A DNA stretch of 64,000 bases. Source: Rhodopseudomonas palustris (GTDB taxonomy: Bacteria; Pseudomonadota; Alphaproteobacteria; Rhizobiales; Xanthobacteraceae). The position numbers and the translations under genes are program-made. The stretch lies in contig NZ_QYYD01000004.1 of assembly GCF_003591005.1 (NCBI RefSeq), forward strand, positions 1 through 64,000, written 5' to 3'. Below the pieces are notes generated by a model, which saw only the letters and a program-made list of their open reading frames with translations, searched no databases and was not told the DNA's origin. This document shows positions 56,847-64,000 of the stretch, piece after piece (position 1 is the stretch's first letter; each line of letters opens with the position of its first letter).

Positions 56847-58319
56847 ATGTTCAATTTTGAGACTCTGCTGCGATCCATCGCGAATACTACCGTGCTGTGC
56901 GTCGGCGATCTGATGCTCGACGAATTCGTCTATGGCGAGGTCTCGCGGATCTCGCCGGAAGCGCCGGCGCCGGTGATCGCGGTCCAGCGCAGCGAGATCA
57001 ACGTCGGCGGCGCCGGCAACGTCGCCCGCAATATCGCGGCGATCGGCGCGCGCTGCATTTTCATCGGTCTGATCGGAGACGACGAGGCCGGCCGGACGCT
57101 GAGCGCGGAGCTCGCGAGCGAGCCACGGATCGAGCCCCTGCTGGTCCGCGATCCGTCGCGCCCGACCACCCGCAAGGTCCGTTTCGTCTCCGAGCACTTC
57201 TCCACCCATATGCTGCGCGCCGATTGGGAAACCGCCTCGGCGGCCTCGGCGGAGATCGAAGCGAAGCTGCTGGATGCGATCCTGCCGCAGCTCGAACGCG
57301 CCGACATCGTGCTGTTGTCCGACTACGCCAAAGGCGTGCTGACGCCGCAGCTGATTGCCCGCGTCATCGAAGCGGCGCGGCAACGCGGCAAGCGGGTGAT
57401 CGTCGACCCCAAGAGCGCCAACTTCGCGACCTATCGGGGCGCGACGCTATTGACGCCGAACCGCAAGGAATTCGTGACGGCCACGCGCAGCGCCGCCGAT
57501 TCGCTCGCCGAGATCGCGGCAGCCGCGCAGGACGCGATGGCGCTGGCGGAGTGCGAGGCGATGCTGGTGACGCAGAGCGAGCACGGCATGACGCTGGTGC
57601 CGCGCGGCGGCGACCCGATCCACGTGCCGGCGCTGCCCGTCAAGGTCCGCGACGTCTCCGGCGCTGGCGACACGGTCGCTGCTGTGCTGGCTGTCGTATT
57701 AGCGGCCGGCGAGGACTGGGCGAGCGCGATGCGCGCGGCGAGCGCCGCTGCGGCCGTCGCAGTCAGCAAGAACGGAACCGCGGTGGTGACGCCTGCCGAA
57801 CTGCGGCGCAAGCTGTTGCCGCACGCCTCGCTCGCCGCCGAGGATAAGATCATCGGCAGCGCGGCCGACCTCGACCGCCGCATTGCCGAATGGCGGCGCG
57901 AAGGGCTGCGGATCGGCTTCACCAATGGCTGCTTCGACATCCTGCATCCGGGTCATGTGAAGGTTCTGACCGCGGCGCGCGGCGCCTGCGACCGGCTGAT
58001 CGTCGGCCTCAACAGCGACGCCTCGGTGCGGCGGTTGAAGGGCGAAGGCCGACCGGTCCAGAACGAGCGCGCCCGAGCCGAAGTTCTGGCGGCACTCGAA
58101 GCGGTCGATCTGGTGGCGATTTTCGAAGAGGACACGCCGCTCAAACTGATCACTCAGATCGTCCCCAGCGTACTGGTGAAGGGCGGCGACTACACCCGCG
58201 AGCAGGTGGTCGGCCACGAGGTGGTCGAAGCCAGTGGCGGCGAGGTGCTGCTGGTCGACATCCTGCAGGGCCACAGCACCACGTCGCTGGTCGAGAAGGC
58301 ACGCGAGGGCGCGGCATGA
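56847..58319 (+). CDS. hldE: Bifunctional heptose 7-phosphate kinase / heptose 1-phosphate adenyltransferase
   Basis: 490 residues joining two enzymes. A PfkB/ribokinase domain (about 1-330) has [15 protein letters not shown] and [14 protein letters not shown] nucleotidyltransferase domain (about 350-490) begins with [17 protein letters not shown]. It phosphorylates heptose 7-phosphate at C1 and later adds AMP after GmhB acts. With gmhA, gmhB and hldD nearby, the whole ADP-heptose pathway is encoded within 5 kb. Weak ribosome site at ATG 56847. Confidence 0.95.
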   Translation: MFNFETLLRSIANTTVLCVGDLMLDEFVYGEVSRISPEAPAPVIAVQRSEINVGGAGNVARNIAAIGARCIFIGLIGDDEAGRTLSAELASEPRIEPLLVRDPSRPTTRKVRFVSEHFSTHMLRADWETASAASAEIEAKLLDAILPQLERADIVLLSDYAKGVLTPQLIARVIEAARQRGKRVIVDPKSANFATYRGATLLTPNRKEFVTATRSAADSLAEIAAAAQDAMALAECEAMLVTQSEHGMTLVPRGGDPIHVPALPVKVRDVSGAGDTVAAVLAVVLAAGEDWASAMRAASAAAAVAVSKNGTAVVTPAELRRKLLPHASLAAEDKIIGSAADLDRRIAEWRREGLRIGFTNGCFDILHPGHVKVLTAARGACDRLIVGLNSDASVRRLKGEGRPVQNERARAEVLAALEAVDLVAIFEEDTPLKLITQIVPSVLVKGGDYTREQVVGHEVVEASGGEVLLVDILQGHSTTSLVEKAREGAA

Positions 58320-58350
58320 GCCGGCCCGCACCCTCAAGCCGAGACGAACG

Positions 58351-60297
58351 ATGCTGACCAACATCAGGTCGTTCACCTATCGCAACTGGTTGATCGCGCT
58401 CCACGATGCCGGCGTCACGGCGATCGCTGTGCTGCTGAGTTTCTTCCTGCGTTTCGACGGCGAGAATCTGCTGGACCGGCTGCCGCTGCTGCTGAAGATC
58501 CTGCCGTACTTCATCGTCTTCAGCTTCTTCGTCTGCTACGCGTTCCAGCTCACCACGACGAAGTGGCGGTTCGTGTCGATCCCGGACCTGCTGAACATCC
58601 TGCGCGCCGCCAGCGTGCTGACCGTCGCGCTGCTCGCTCTCGACTATGTCTTCCTCGCGCCGAATGTCTACGGCACGTTCTTCCTCGGCAAGACCACCAT
58701 CATCATCTATTGGTTCCTGGAGGTGTGCCTCCTGTCGGGATCGCGGCTCGCCTATCGCTACTTCCGCTACACGCGGACTCGCAACAAGGCGCTGACTCAA
58801 AACGCCGCGCCGACGCTGCTGATCGGGCGGGCGGCCGATGCCGAGGTGTTTTTGCGCGGCATCGAAAGTGGTGCAGTGAAGCGGTTGTGGCCGGTCGGCG
58901 TGCTGTCGCCGTCGGCCTCGGATCGCGGCCAGACCATTCGGGGCATTCCGGTGCTGGGCGGCATCGACGATCTGCGCAACGTGGTCGAAGACTTCGCCAA
59001 TCGCGGCCGGCCGATCGAGCGGGCGGTGATGACGCCGTCGGCATTCGAAGCCGAGTCGCAGCCCGAAGCCGTGCTGATGCGGGCGCGCAAGCTCGGCCTT
59101 TCGGTCAGCCGGCTGCCGTCGCTGGAGGAGAGCCGCGATACGCCGCGCCTCGCGCCGGTCGCGGTCGAGGATCTGCTGCTGCGGCCGAGCGTCAAGATCG
59201 ACTATCGCCGGCTCGAAGTGCTGTTGAAAGGCAAGTCGATCGTCGTCACCGGCGGCGGCGGATCGATCGGGCTGGAGATGTGCGACCGCGTCACCACCTT
59301 CGGTGCAGCCCGTCTGCTGCTGATCGAGAACTCCGAGCCGGCGCTGCATGCCGCGATGGAGATGCTGTCCGCGAAGGTGACGCAGACCGTCGTCGAAGGA
59401 CGGATCGCCGACATCCGCGATCGCGAGCGGATTTTTCAGCTGATTACGGCGTTCAAGCCAGATCTGGTGTTCCACGCCGCGGCGCTGAAGCACGTTCCGA
59501 TCCTGGAGCGCGACTGGGGCGAGGGCGTCAAAACCAACATCTTCGGCTCGGTCAATGTGGCCGACGCCGCGCGCGCTGCCGGCGCCGAGGCGATGGTGAT
59601 GATTTCCACCGACAAAGCGATCGAGCCCGTGTCGATGCTCGGCCTCACCAAGCGCTTTGCCGAAATGTACTGTCAGGGCATGGACCGCGAGCTGGCCGCG
59701 GCCGCTGAAGCCGACAAGCCGCCGATGCGGCTGATCTCGGTGCGGTTCGGCAATGTGCTGGCGTCGAACGGCTCGGTTGTGCCGAAGTTTAAGGCGCAGA
59801 TCGAGGCCGGCGGCCCGGTGACGGTGACGCATCCCGATATGGTGCGCTACTTCATGACGATCCGCGAGGCTTGCGACCTCGTTATCACCGCCGCCACCCA
59901 CGCGCTCGATCAGCAGCACTCCGACGCCTCGGTGTTCGTGCTCAGCATGGGGCAGCCGGTGAAGATCGTCGATCTCGCCGAACGCATGATCCGGCTGTCG
60001 GGCCTGCAGCCCGGCTACGACATCGACATCGTGTTCACCGGCATCCGGCCCGGCGAGCGGCTGCACGAAATCCTGTTCGCCAAGCAGGAGCCGACCACCG
60101 AGATCGGGATTCCGGGCATCGTCGCGGCACGTCCGAACGAATTGCCGTTGGAGGCATTGCGGAGCTGGCTGAACGAACTGCAGGCCGCGATCGCGCGCCA
60201 GCAGCACGCCGAAGTCGTGGCGATCCTCAAGAACGCCGTGCCGGAATACAGAGACGAACGCGAACAAGCCGCGTCCAAGGCCGAGCTTCAGCAATAG
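58351..60297 (+). CDS. Polysaccharide biosynthesis nucleotide-sugar 4,6-dehydratase, CapD/WbpM type
   Basis: 648 residues: an N-terminal membrane region with four spans (about 12-125), a CoA-binding-like domain (about 145-270), and a C-terminal extended SDR beginning VVTGGGGSIGLEM near 298. STDKAIEPVSMLGLTKRFAEMYC holds the catalytic region, with Lys but Leu-Gly-Leu-Thr before it, as in the WbpM group that lacks the classical tyrosine. Likely converts UDP-GlcNAc to a 4-keto-6-deoxy sugar for O-antigen or capsule. 31 bases after hldE. Confidence 0.92.
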   Translation: MLTNIRSFTYRNWLIALHDAGVTAIAVLLSFFLRFDGENLLDRLPLLLKILPYFIVFSFFVCYAFQLTTTKWRFVSIPDLLNILRAASVLTVALLALDYVFLAPNVYGTFFLGKTTIIIYWFLEVCLLSGSRLAYRYFRYTRTRNKALTQNAAPTLLIGRAADAEVFLRGIESGAVKRLWPVGVLSPSASDRGQTIRGIPVLGGIDDLRNVVEDFANRGRPIERAVMTPSAFEAESQPEAVLMRARKLGLSVSRLPSLEESRDTPRLAPVAVEDLLLRPSVKIDYRRLEVLLKGKSIVVTGGGGSIGLEMCDRVTTFGAARLLLIENSEPALHAAMEMLSAKVTQTVVEGRIADIRDRERIFQLITAFKPDLVFHAAALKHVPILERDWGEGVKTNIFGSVNVADAARAAGAEAMVMISTDKAIEPVSMLGLTKRFAEMYCQGMDRELAAAAEADKPPMRLISVRFGNVLASNGSVVPKFKAQIEAGGPVTVTHPDMVRYFMTIREACDLVITAATHALDQQHSDASVFVLSMGQPVKIVDLAERMIRLSGLQPGYDIDIVFTGIRPGERLHEILFAKQEPTTEIGIPGIVAARPNELPLEALRSWLNELQAAIARQQHAEVVAILKNAVPEYRDEREQAASKAELQQ

Positions 60298-60404
60298 TGG
60301 AGCTACCTGAGCAGGCATAGCCTGCTACGAATTCCGTCATGACGCGTGGATGGCAAAGTGCCCCGTCTGGGGGCCGCATTGTCGATCGGCCTCCCAGAAC
60401 GAGG

Positions 60405-60866
60405 TCAATGGTCGGAACCTGCAGCACGATTCTTGTCGGACGGCCTGGTCCTGAACACCACGAAATGCGACATCGAAAAGTTGACCACGAAGCTGACGAT
60501 GATCGACAGCAGCTTGGCGGCGAACACCGACACGAAGTGAGACAGCACGACGAGCGTGGTCGTCGCCGTGGCGACGCCGAGGGTGCCGGAAGCGACGAAG
60601 CTGAGATACGCGCCGCGGTTCAGGCTGCGGCCGGATTCGGTTCGGAACGTGATCATGCTGTTCATGACGTAAGACAACGACACCGCGACCAACCATGCCA
60701 TCACATTGGCCGGCACCAGCGGAAGCTTCAGCAATTCATAGGCGACCGTGAACACGGCGAGGTCGACCATCGCGTTGATGACGCCGATCCCAGCGAAGCT
60801 GACGAGCTTCGCCAGCATTGGGCGCGCACGTCGTTGGTCAAGCAGGCGATCGTACAATGATTTCAT
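60405..60866 (-). CDS. GtrA-like membrane protein
   Basis: 153 residues with four hydrophobic spans (about 22-42, 46-65, 86-105 and 112-140). FAGIGVINAMVDLAVFTVAYELL and the asparagine-containing SYVMNSMITFR with a basic FVVNFSMSHFVVFR end are typical of GtrA. Such proteins help move lipid-linked sugars across the inner membrane. Ten bases after the sugar-phosphate transferase gene, forming a two-gene operon. Confidence 0.88.
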   Translation of the reverse strand: MKSLYDRLLDQRRARPMLAKLVSFAGIGVINAMVDLAVFTVAYELLKLPLVPANVMAWLVAVSLSYVMNSMITFRTESGRSLNRGAYLSFVASGTLGVATATTTLVVLSHFVSVFAAKLLSIIVSFVVNFSMSHFVVFRTRPSDKNRAAGSDH

Positions 60867-60876
60867 AGGATGCCCA

Positions 60877-61902
60877 TCACCTTGCCCACGACTCCGCGAC
60901 TGGTCGGCCGAACTGCGCCAGAACCAATCCAACCGCGGCCGTCCCGCCGAGTAACAGGACCACATCCACGACGCCCGAGTCGAACGCGACCGACGCGCTC
61001 GCCAGGACCGCCAGCAGCAGATTGAGGAAAAACACGCGGCCGACGACGCCGATCACCGAGAACCCGTTGTCGGTGGCACGTTGATAGTAATGAGTGCGGT
61101 GTGCTTCCCAAAAGGCTTCGCGTTGCAGGACGCGGCGCATCAGTGTCAACGTGCTGTCGGCCAGATAGTACATCGGCAGCAGCAGCGCCGCCGCGAGATG
61201 GCCGTGCAGCGCCAGTTGCAGCAGACACCAGCCGAGTAGCAGGCCGATCGGGAGACTGCCGACGTCGCCGAGGAACACCTTGGCGGCGGGACGATTGAAC
61301 GGCGCAAAGCCGAGCATCGCGCCACCGAGCGCGGCGGCGATCAGCGCGGCTTCGATCGGCAGAGCGCCGACGACACCGAAGACGACCAGCGCCAGCGTCA
61401 CCGGCACCACCTCGCTGACCGTCATCCAGTCCAGCCCGTCCATGAAGTTGACGAGGTTGACGAACCACAAGCCTGCGATGATCAGAGCCATGCGTTCGAT
61501 CCACAGTGGCAGCATCGGCACGACTTGCAGGCCTGCCGGCAACGCCGCGATCACGATGCCGACCGCCAGCGCCTGCAGCGCGAATCGCGGCAGCACCGGA
61601 ATCGGCCTGATGTCGTCCACGGTGCCGACCAGCGCGATCAGCACCGTCGCGCCGAACAACAGTGCCGGGATGCCCGGCGCCGGCGCGATCAGCGCCATCG
61701 CCACGGCAGCGATCACCAGGGTAGCCACAATCACCGCGATGCCCGCGCCCTGCGGCGTCGGGATCTTGTGCGAGGAACGCGCGTTGGGTCGCGCCAGTGC
61801 GTAGCGCGCCAGCAGCGGCATGATCGCAACGATCAGGACGCCGCAGAGCAGCGCTGCCAGCGGGATCGCCGCCAAGGCAACAGTTTGGTCCCAGCCCGTC
61901 AC
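60877..61902 (-). CDS. Undecaprenyl-phosphate sugar-1-phosphate transferase, WecA/MraY family
   Basis: Polytopic membrane enzyme of 341 residues, about ten to eleven spans. Family motifs are NARSSHKIPTPQGAGIAV, VGTVDDIRPI (Asp pair), NFMDGLDWMT and FNRPAAKVFLGDVGSLPIG. It links a sugar 1-phosphate from a UDP-sugar to the lipid carrier, starting O-antigen or exopolysaccharide units. GTG start. Sugar specificity not visible; WbpL-like use of 6-deoxy N-acetyl sugars is possible given the CapD-type dehydratase nearby. Confidence 0.9.
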   Translation of the reverse strand: MTGWDQTVALAAIPLAALLCGVLIVAIMPLLARYALARPNARSSHKIPTPQGAGIAVIVATLVIAAVAMALIAPAPGIPALLFGATVLIALVGTVDDIRPIPVLPRFALQALAVGIVIAALPAGLQVVPMLPLWIERMALIIAGLWFVNLVNFMDGLDWMTVSEVVPVTLALVVFGVVGALPIEAALIAAALGGAMLGFAPFNRPAAKVFLGDVGSLPIGLLLGWCLLQLALHGHLAAALLLPMYYLADSTLTLMRRVLQREAFWEAHRTHYYQRATDNGFSVIGVVGRVFFLNLLLAVLASASVAFDSGVVDVVLLLGGTAAVGLVLAQFGRPVAESWAR

Positions 61903-62166
61903 GTCAGCCCGCCAGAACTGGGGTTGGCGCGGGTTGGCGCAGAATGGCAGGGAGGCGGGGCATCGGGCTCGCTGTGGTTGGGTCGCGCAGCAGCGATCAA
62001 CCGGCGGTTGGCGCTACCAAACTCGCCCGTTTGGTATGGTTTCGAGACCGATCTTGCAAGTGCGGCCCACTCGGCGCTTGCCGCGTGGCCAAAGCGGCGG
62101 CTAAACAGGCGCGCTTTCGGCGACTTCGACGTGAGATCACGGTCGAACCAATTTGAGGGCTTGATA

Positions 62167-63147
62167 GTGGAACAACCCATATTGGTGACCGGAGCCGCGG
62201 GCTTCATCGGCTTCCACGTCGCGCGCGAACTGCTGGACGCGGGCCGCAGCGTCGTCGGGTTGGACAATCTCAACACTTACTACGATCCCGCCTTGAAACA
62301 GGCGCGCCTCGCGCTGTTGCGCGATCATCCCGGTTTCACCTTCATTCAGGGCGATCTTGCCGACCGCACAGCTGCCGCTGCGCTATTCGCCGCGCGCCGC
62401 TTTCCCGTGGTGATCCACCTCGCTGCGCAGGCCGGCGTCCGGCATTCGCTCAGCCATCCCCATGACTACGCCGACGCCAATCTTGAGGGCTTCCTCAACG
62501 TGCTCGAGGGCTGCCGCCATAACGGCTGTCAGCATTTGATCTACGCCTCGTCGTCCTCGGTTTACGGCGCCAATACCAAGCTGCCGTTCTCGGTCGAGGA
62601 TCGCACCGATCATCCGATCAGCCTGTACGCCGCCTCGAAGAAGGCCAACGAGGTGATGGCGCATTCCTACAGCCATCTGTACCGGCTGCCGACCACGGGC
62701 CTGCGCTTCTTCACGATCTACGGCCCTTGGTATCGGCCCGACATGGCGCTGTTCCTGTTCGCCGACGCCATCACCCAGGGCCGCCCGATCAAGCTGTTCA
62801 ACCACGGCAAGATGCGCCGCGATTTCACCTATGTGGCGGATGTCACACGCGTGATCCTGCGTCTCATCGAGTTGGTTCCGCCGGCCGAGACCGGCCGCGC
62901 GCCAGCTCGGCTCTATAATGTCGGCAACCACCAGCCGGAAGAACTGATGCACGTGGTCGCCTTGCTGGAGCAGGAACTCGGCCGCTCCGCGGTCAAGGAT
63001 ATGCTGCCGATGCAGCCTGGCGACGTGCCGGCGACCTTTGCCGACGTCGATGACCTGATGCGCGATGTCGGGTTCAAACCGGAGACCGCGATCGAGGACG
63101 GAATTCGCAGCTTCGTCGGCTGGTACCGGTCTCATTATCGCGTCTGA
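62167..63147 (+). CDS. NAD-dependent epimerase, UDP-glucuronate 4-epimerase-like
   Basis: Extended SDR of 326 residues. VTGAAGFIGFHVARELLDAG, VVGLDNLNTYYDPALKQAR, YASSSSVYGANTKLPFS and the catalytic LYAASKKANEVMAHSY, with FFTIYGPWYRPDMALFLF, match UDP-glucuronate 4-epimerases (making UDP-galacturonate). GTG 62167 with GAGGGC upstream is the best start; the frame is open much further upstream but through non-homologous sequence. Galacturonate is common in LPS of related bacteria. Confidence 0.9.
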   Translation: MEQPILVTGAAGFIGFHVARELLDAGRSVVGLDNLNTYYDPALKQARLALLRDHPGFTFIQGDLADRTAAAALFAARRFPVVIHLAAQAGVRHSLSHPHDYADANLEGFLNVLEGCRHNGCQHLIYASSSSVYGANTKLPFSVEDRTDHPISLYAASKKANEVMAHSYSHLYRLPTTGLRFFTIYGPWYRPDMALFLFADAITQGRPIKLFNHGKMRRDFTYVADVTRVILRLIELVPPAETGRAPARLYNVGNHQPEELMHVVALLEQELGRSAVKDMLPMQPGDVPATFADVDDLMRDVGFKPETAIEDGIRSFVGWYRSHYRV

Positions 63148-63280
63148 TGTGGCGCGGGGGACTCACAGATAATTGTAATTGTCTGAATCAAAACGTGTTT
63201 GGGCAATTTGCGCGCTGCATCGCCACACCTGTGACGGCGTGCTAGGAAGCCGCATCATTCATTTTTCGAGGCATTCCGCC

Positions 63281-64000
63281 ATGACGTCCGCTCCAGATCT
63301 GGTCAAGATTTCCGCGCTCCGGGTTGGCGTCATCGGTGCTGGAGTGATGGGCACCAACCACGCGCGCGTGCTGGCCGGTCTGCCTGGCGTGACCCTGGTC
63401 GGAATCGTCGACCCGCTCGACGAGCATCGCAAGCGCGCGATCGAGCTGATCGGCTGCAAGACCTTCGCAACGCTTGATGAATTGCTGCTGGCCGGGGTCG
63501 ACGCGGTGACCATCGCGGCGCCGACCCATCTGCACCACGAGGTGGCGCTGACCTGCATCGGCCGCGGTGTCCATGTGCTGGTCGAAAAGCCGATCGCCTC
63601 GACGGTCGAAGAGGGGCGCGAGATCGTCGCCGCCGCCCGCAAGGCCGGCGTGACGTTGATGGTCGGCCATGTCGAACGCTTCAACCCCGCAGTCGCCGCC
63701 ATCAAGCAGGCGATTCGCAACGAGGACATTCTGTCGATCGGCATCACCCGGGTCGGCCCGTTCCCACCGCGGATGTCGAATGTCGGCGTGGTGATCGATT
63801 TGGCCGTGCACGACATCGACCTGATTCGCTGGTTCACCGAATCCGAGATCGTCGACGTGCAGCCGCAACTCACTTGCGCGGTCGCCGAGCGCGAAGACAT
63901 CGCGCTGCTGCAATTCCGCACCGAGTCCGGCGTGCTGGCGCATATCAACACCAACTGGCTGACGCCGTTCAAAGCCCGTAACGTCACGGTGGCGACCCGC
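63281..64000 (+). CDS. Gfo/Idh/MocA family oxidoreductase (3' end outside window)
   Basis: The first 240 codons are present and open to the window edge. N-terminal Rossmann motif VGVIGAGVMGTNHARVL is at about 15-31, the catalytic lysine motif VLVEKPIAS near 97-105, then GHVERFNPAV and the HDID of LAVHDIDLIRW. The pattern resembles nucleotide-sugar 3-dehydrogenases such as WlbA/WbpB, which fits the LPS neighbourhood, but inositol-dehydrogenase-like roles are possible. ATG 63281 was chosen at the start of the family N-end. Confidence 0.88.
   Translation, partial: MTSAPDLVKISALRVGVIGAGVMGTNHARVLAGLPGVTLVGIVDPLDEHRKRAIELIGCKTFATLDELLLAGVDAVTIAAPTHLHHEVALTCIGRGVHVLVEKPIASTVEEGREIVAAARKAGVTLMVGHVERFNPAVAAIKQAIRNEDILSIGITRVGPFPPRMSNVGVVIDLAVHDIDLIRWFTESEIVDVQPQLTCAVAEREDIALLQFRTESGVLAHINTNWLTPFKARNVTVATR

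Noticed and set aside
58150-60318. 722-codon minus-strand open frame
   Set aside because: Antisense shadow of the CapD/WbpM-type gene; His/Asp/Arg-rich with no domain, and the sense protein has clear motifs.

Overview
The window looks like chromosome from an alphaproteobacterium of the Nitrobacteraceae, most like Rhodopseudomonas palustris or a close relative. This is inference from uniformly GC-rich DNA, the protein types present, the metK-ahcY neighbourhood and the abundant long inverted repeats built on CGTCATGGCCGGG/ATGCCCGG arms. No rRNA, tRNA, CRISPR array, transposase, integrase or phage gene was seen.

Region 1 (0.2-8.7 kb) holds a five-gene minus-strand operon: a YtcJ-type amidohydrolase followed by a NitT/TauT-type ABC importer with two permeases. 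Next come a divergent Lrp/AsnC regulator and Cds1-like PLP cysteine-desulfhydrase pair, and an M20 amidohydrolase. Region 2 (8.9-19.1 kb) is a ten-gene plus-strand catabolic and uptake unit: VOC protein, MDR reductase, hotdog thioesterase, complete Dpp/Opp-type ABC importer, acyl-CoA ligase and SDR, mostly with overlapping start and stop codons. Its substrate is unknown. Region 3 (19.3-29.6 kb) contains a PhzS-like flavin monooxygenase with an aspartate dehydrogenase, a LysR regulator, an alpha/beta hydrolase, a cupin, a tripartite tricarboxylate transporter (TctCBA type) and a ThDP enzyme. A 39-bp motif, 37/39 identical, sits just upstream of the predicted promoters of the cupin and transporter units. 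A shorter version lies upstream of the hydrolase, which suggests one regulon.

Region 4 (29.9-34.4 kb) is the SAM cycle: an HTH-methyltransferase fusion, metK and ahcY, with a dense hairpin cluster between metK and ahcY. Downstream lies a decayed gene for a DACNV-type (diadenylate-cyclase-like fold) sensor protein, truncated at a repeat and frameshifted. Region 5 (35-42 kb) has small membrane proteins, an M23 peptidase, a DUF2934 protein, a DbpA-like DEAD-box helicase and an orphan membrane histidine kinase. Region 6 (42.2-46.7 kb) is an arsenic resistance locus: arsR, two unrelated arsenate reductases, Acr3, divergent arsH and a second pump, ArsB. A dyad overlaps both divergent ars promoters.

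Region 7 (47.2-64.0 kb) is mainly cell-envelope sugar metabolism. It includes an MsbA-like ABC exporter, galE, waaC, gmhB, gmhA, waaF, hldD, hldE (together the ADP-L-glycero-D-manno-heptose pathway and two heptosyltransferases), a CapD/WbpM-type dehydratase, a GtrA-like protein, a WecA-like sugar-phosphate transferase, a UDP-glucuronate-4-epimerase-like protein and a truncated Gfo/Idh/MocA oxidoreductase running off the window end. I found no wholly new system. The best candidates for follow-up are the shared 39-bp operator, the HTH-methyltransferase next to metK, the decayed DACNV gene and the unassigned catabolic operons.
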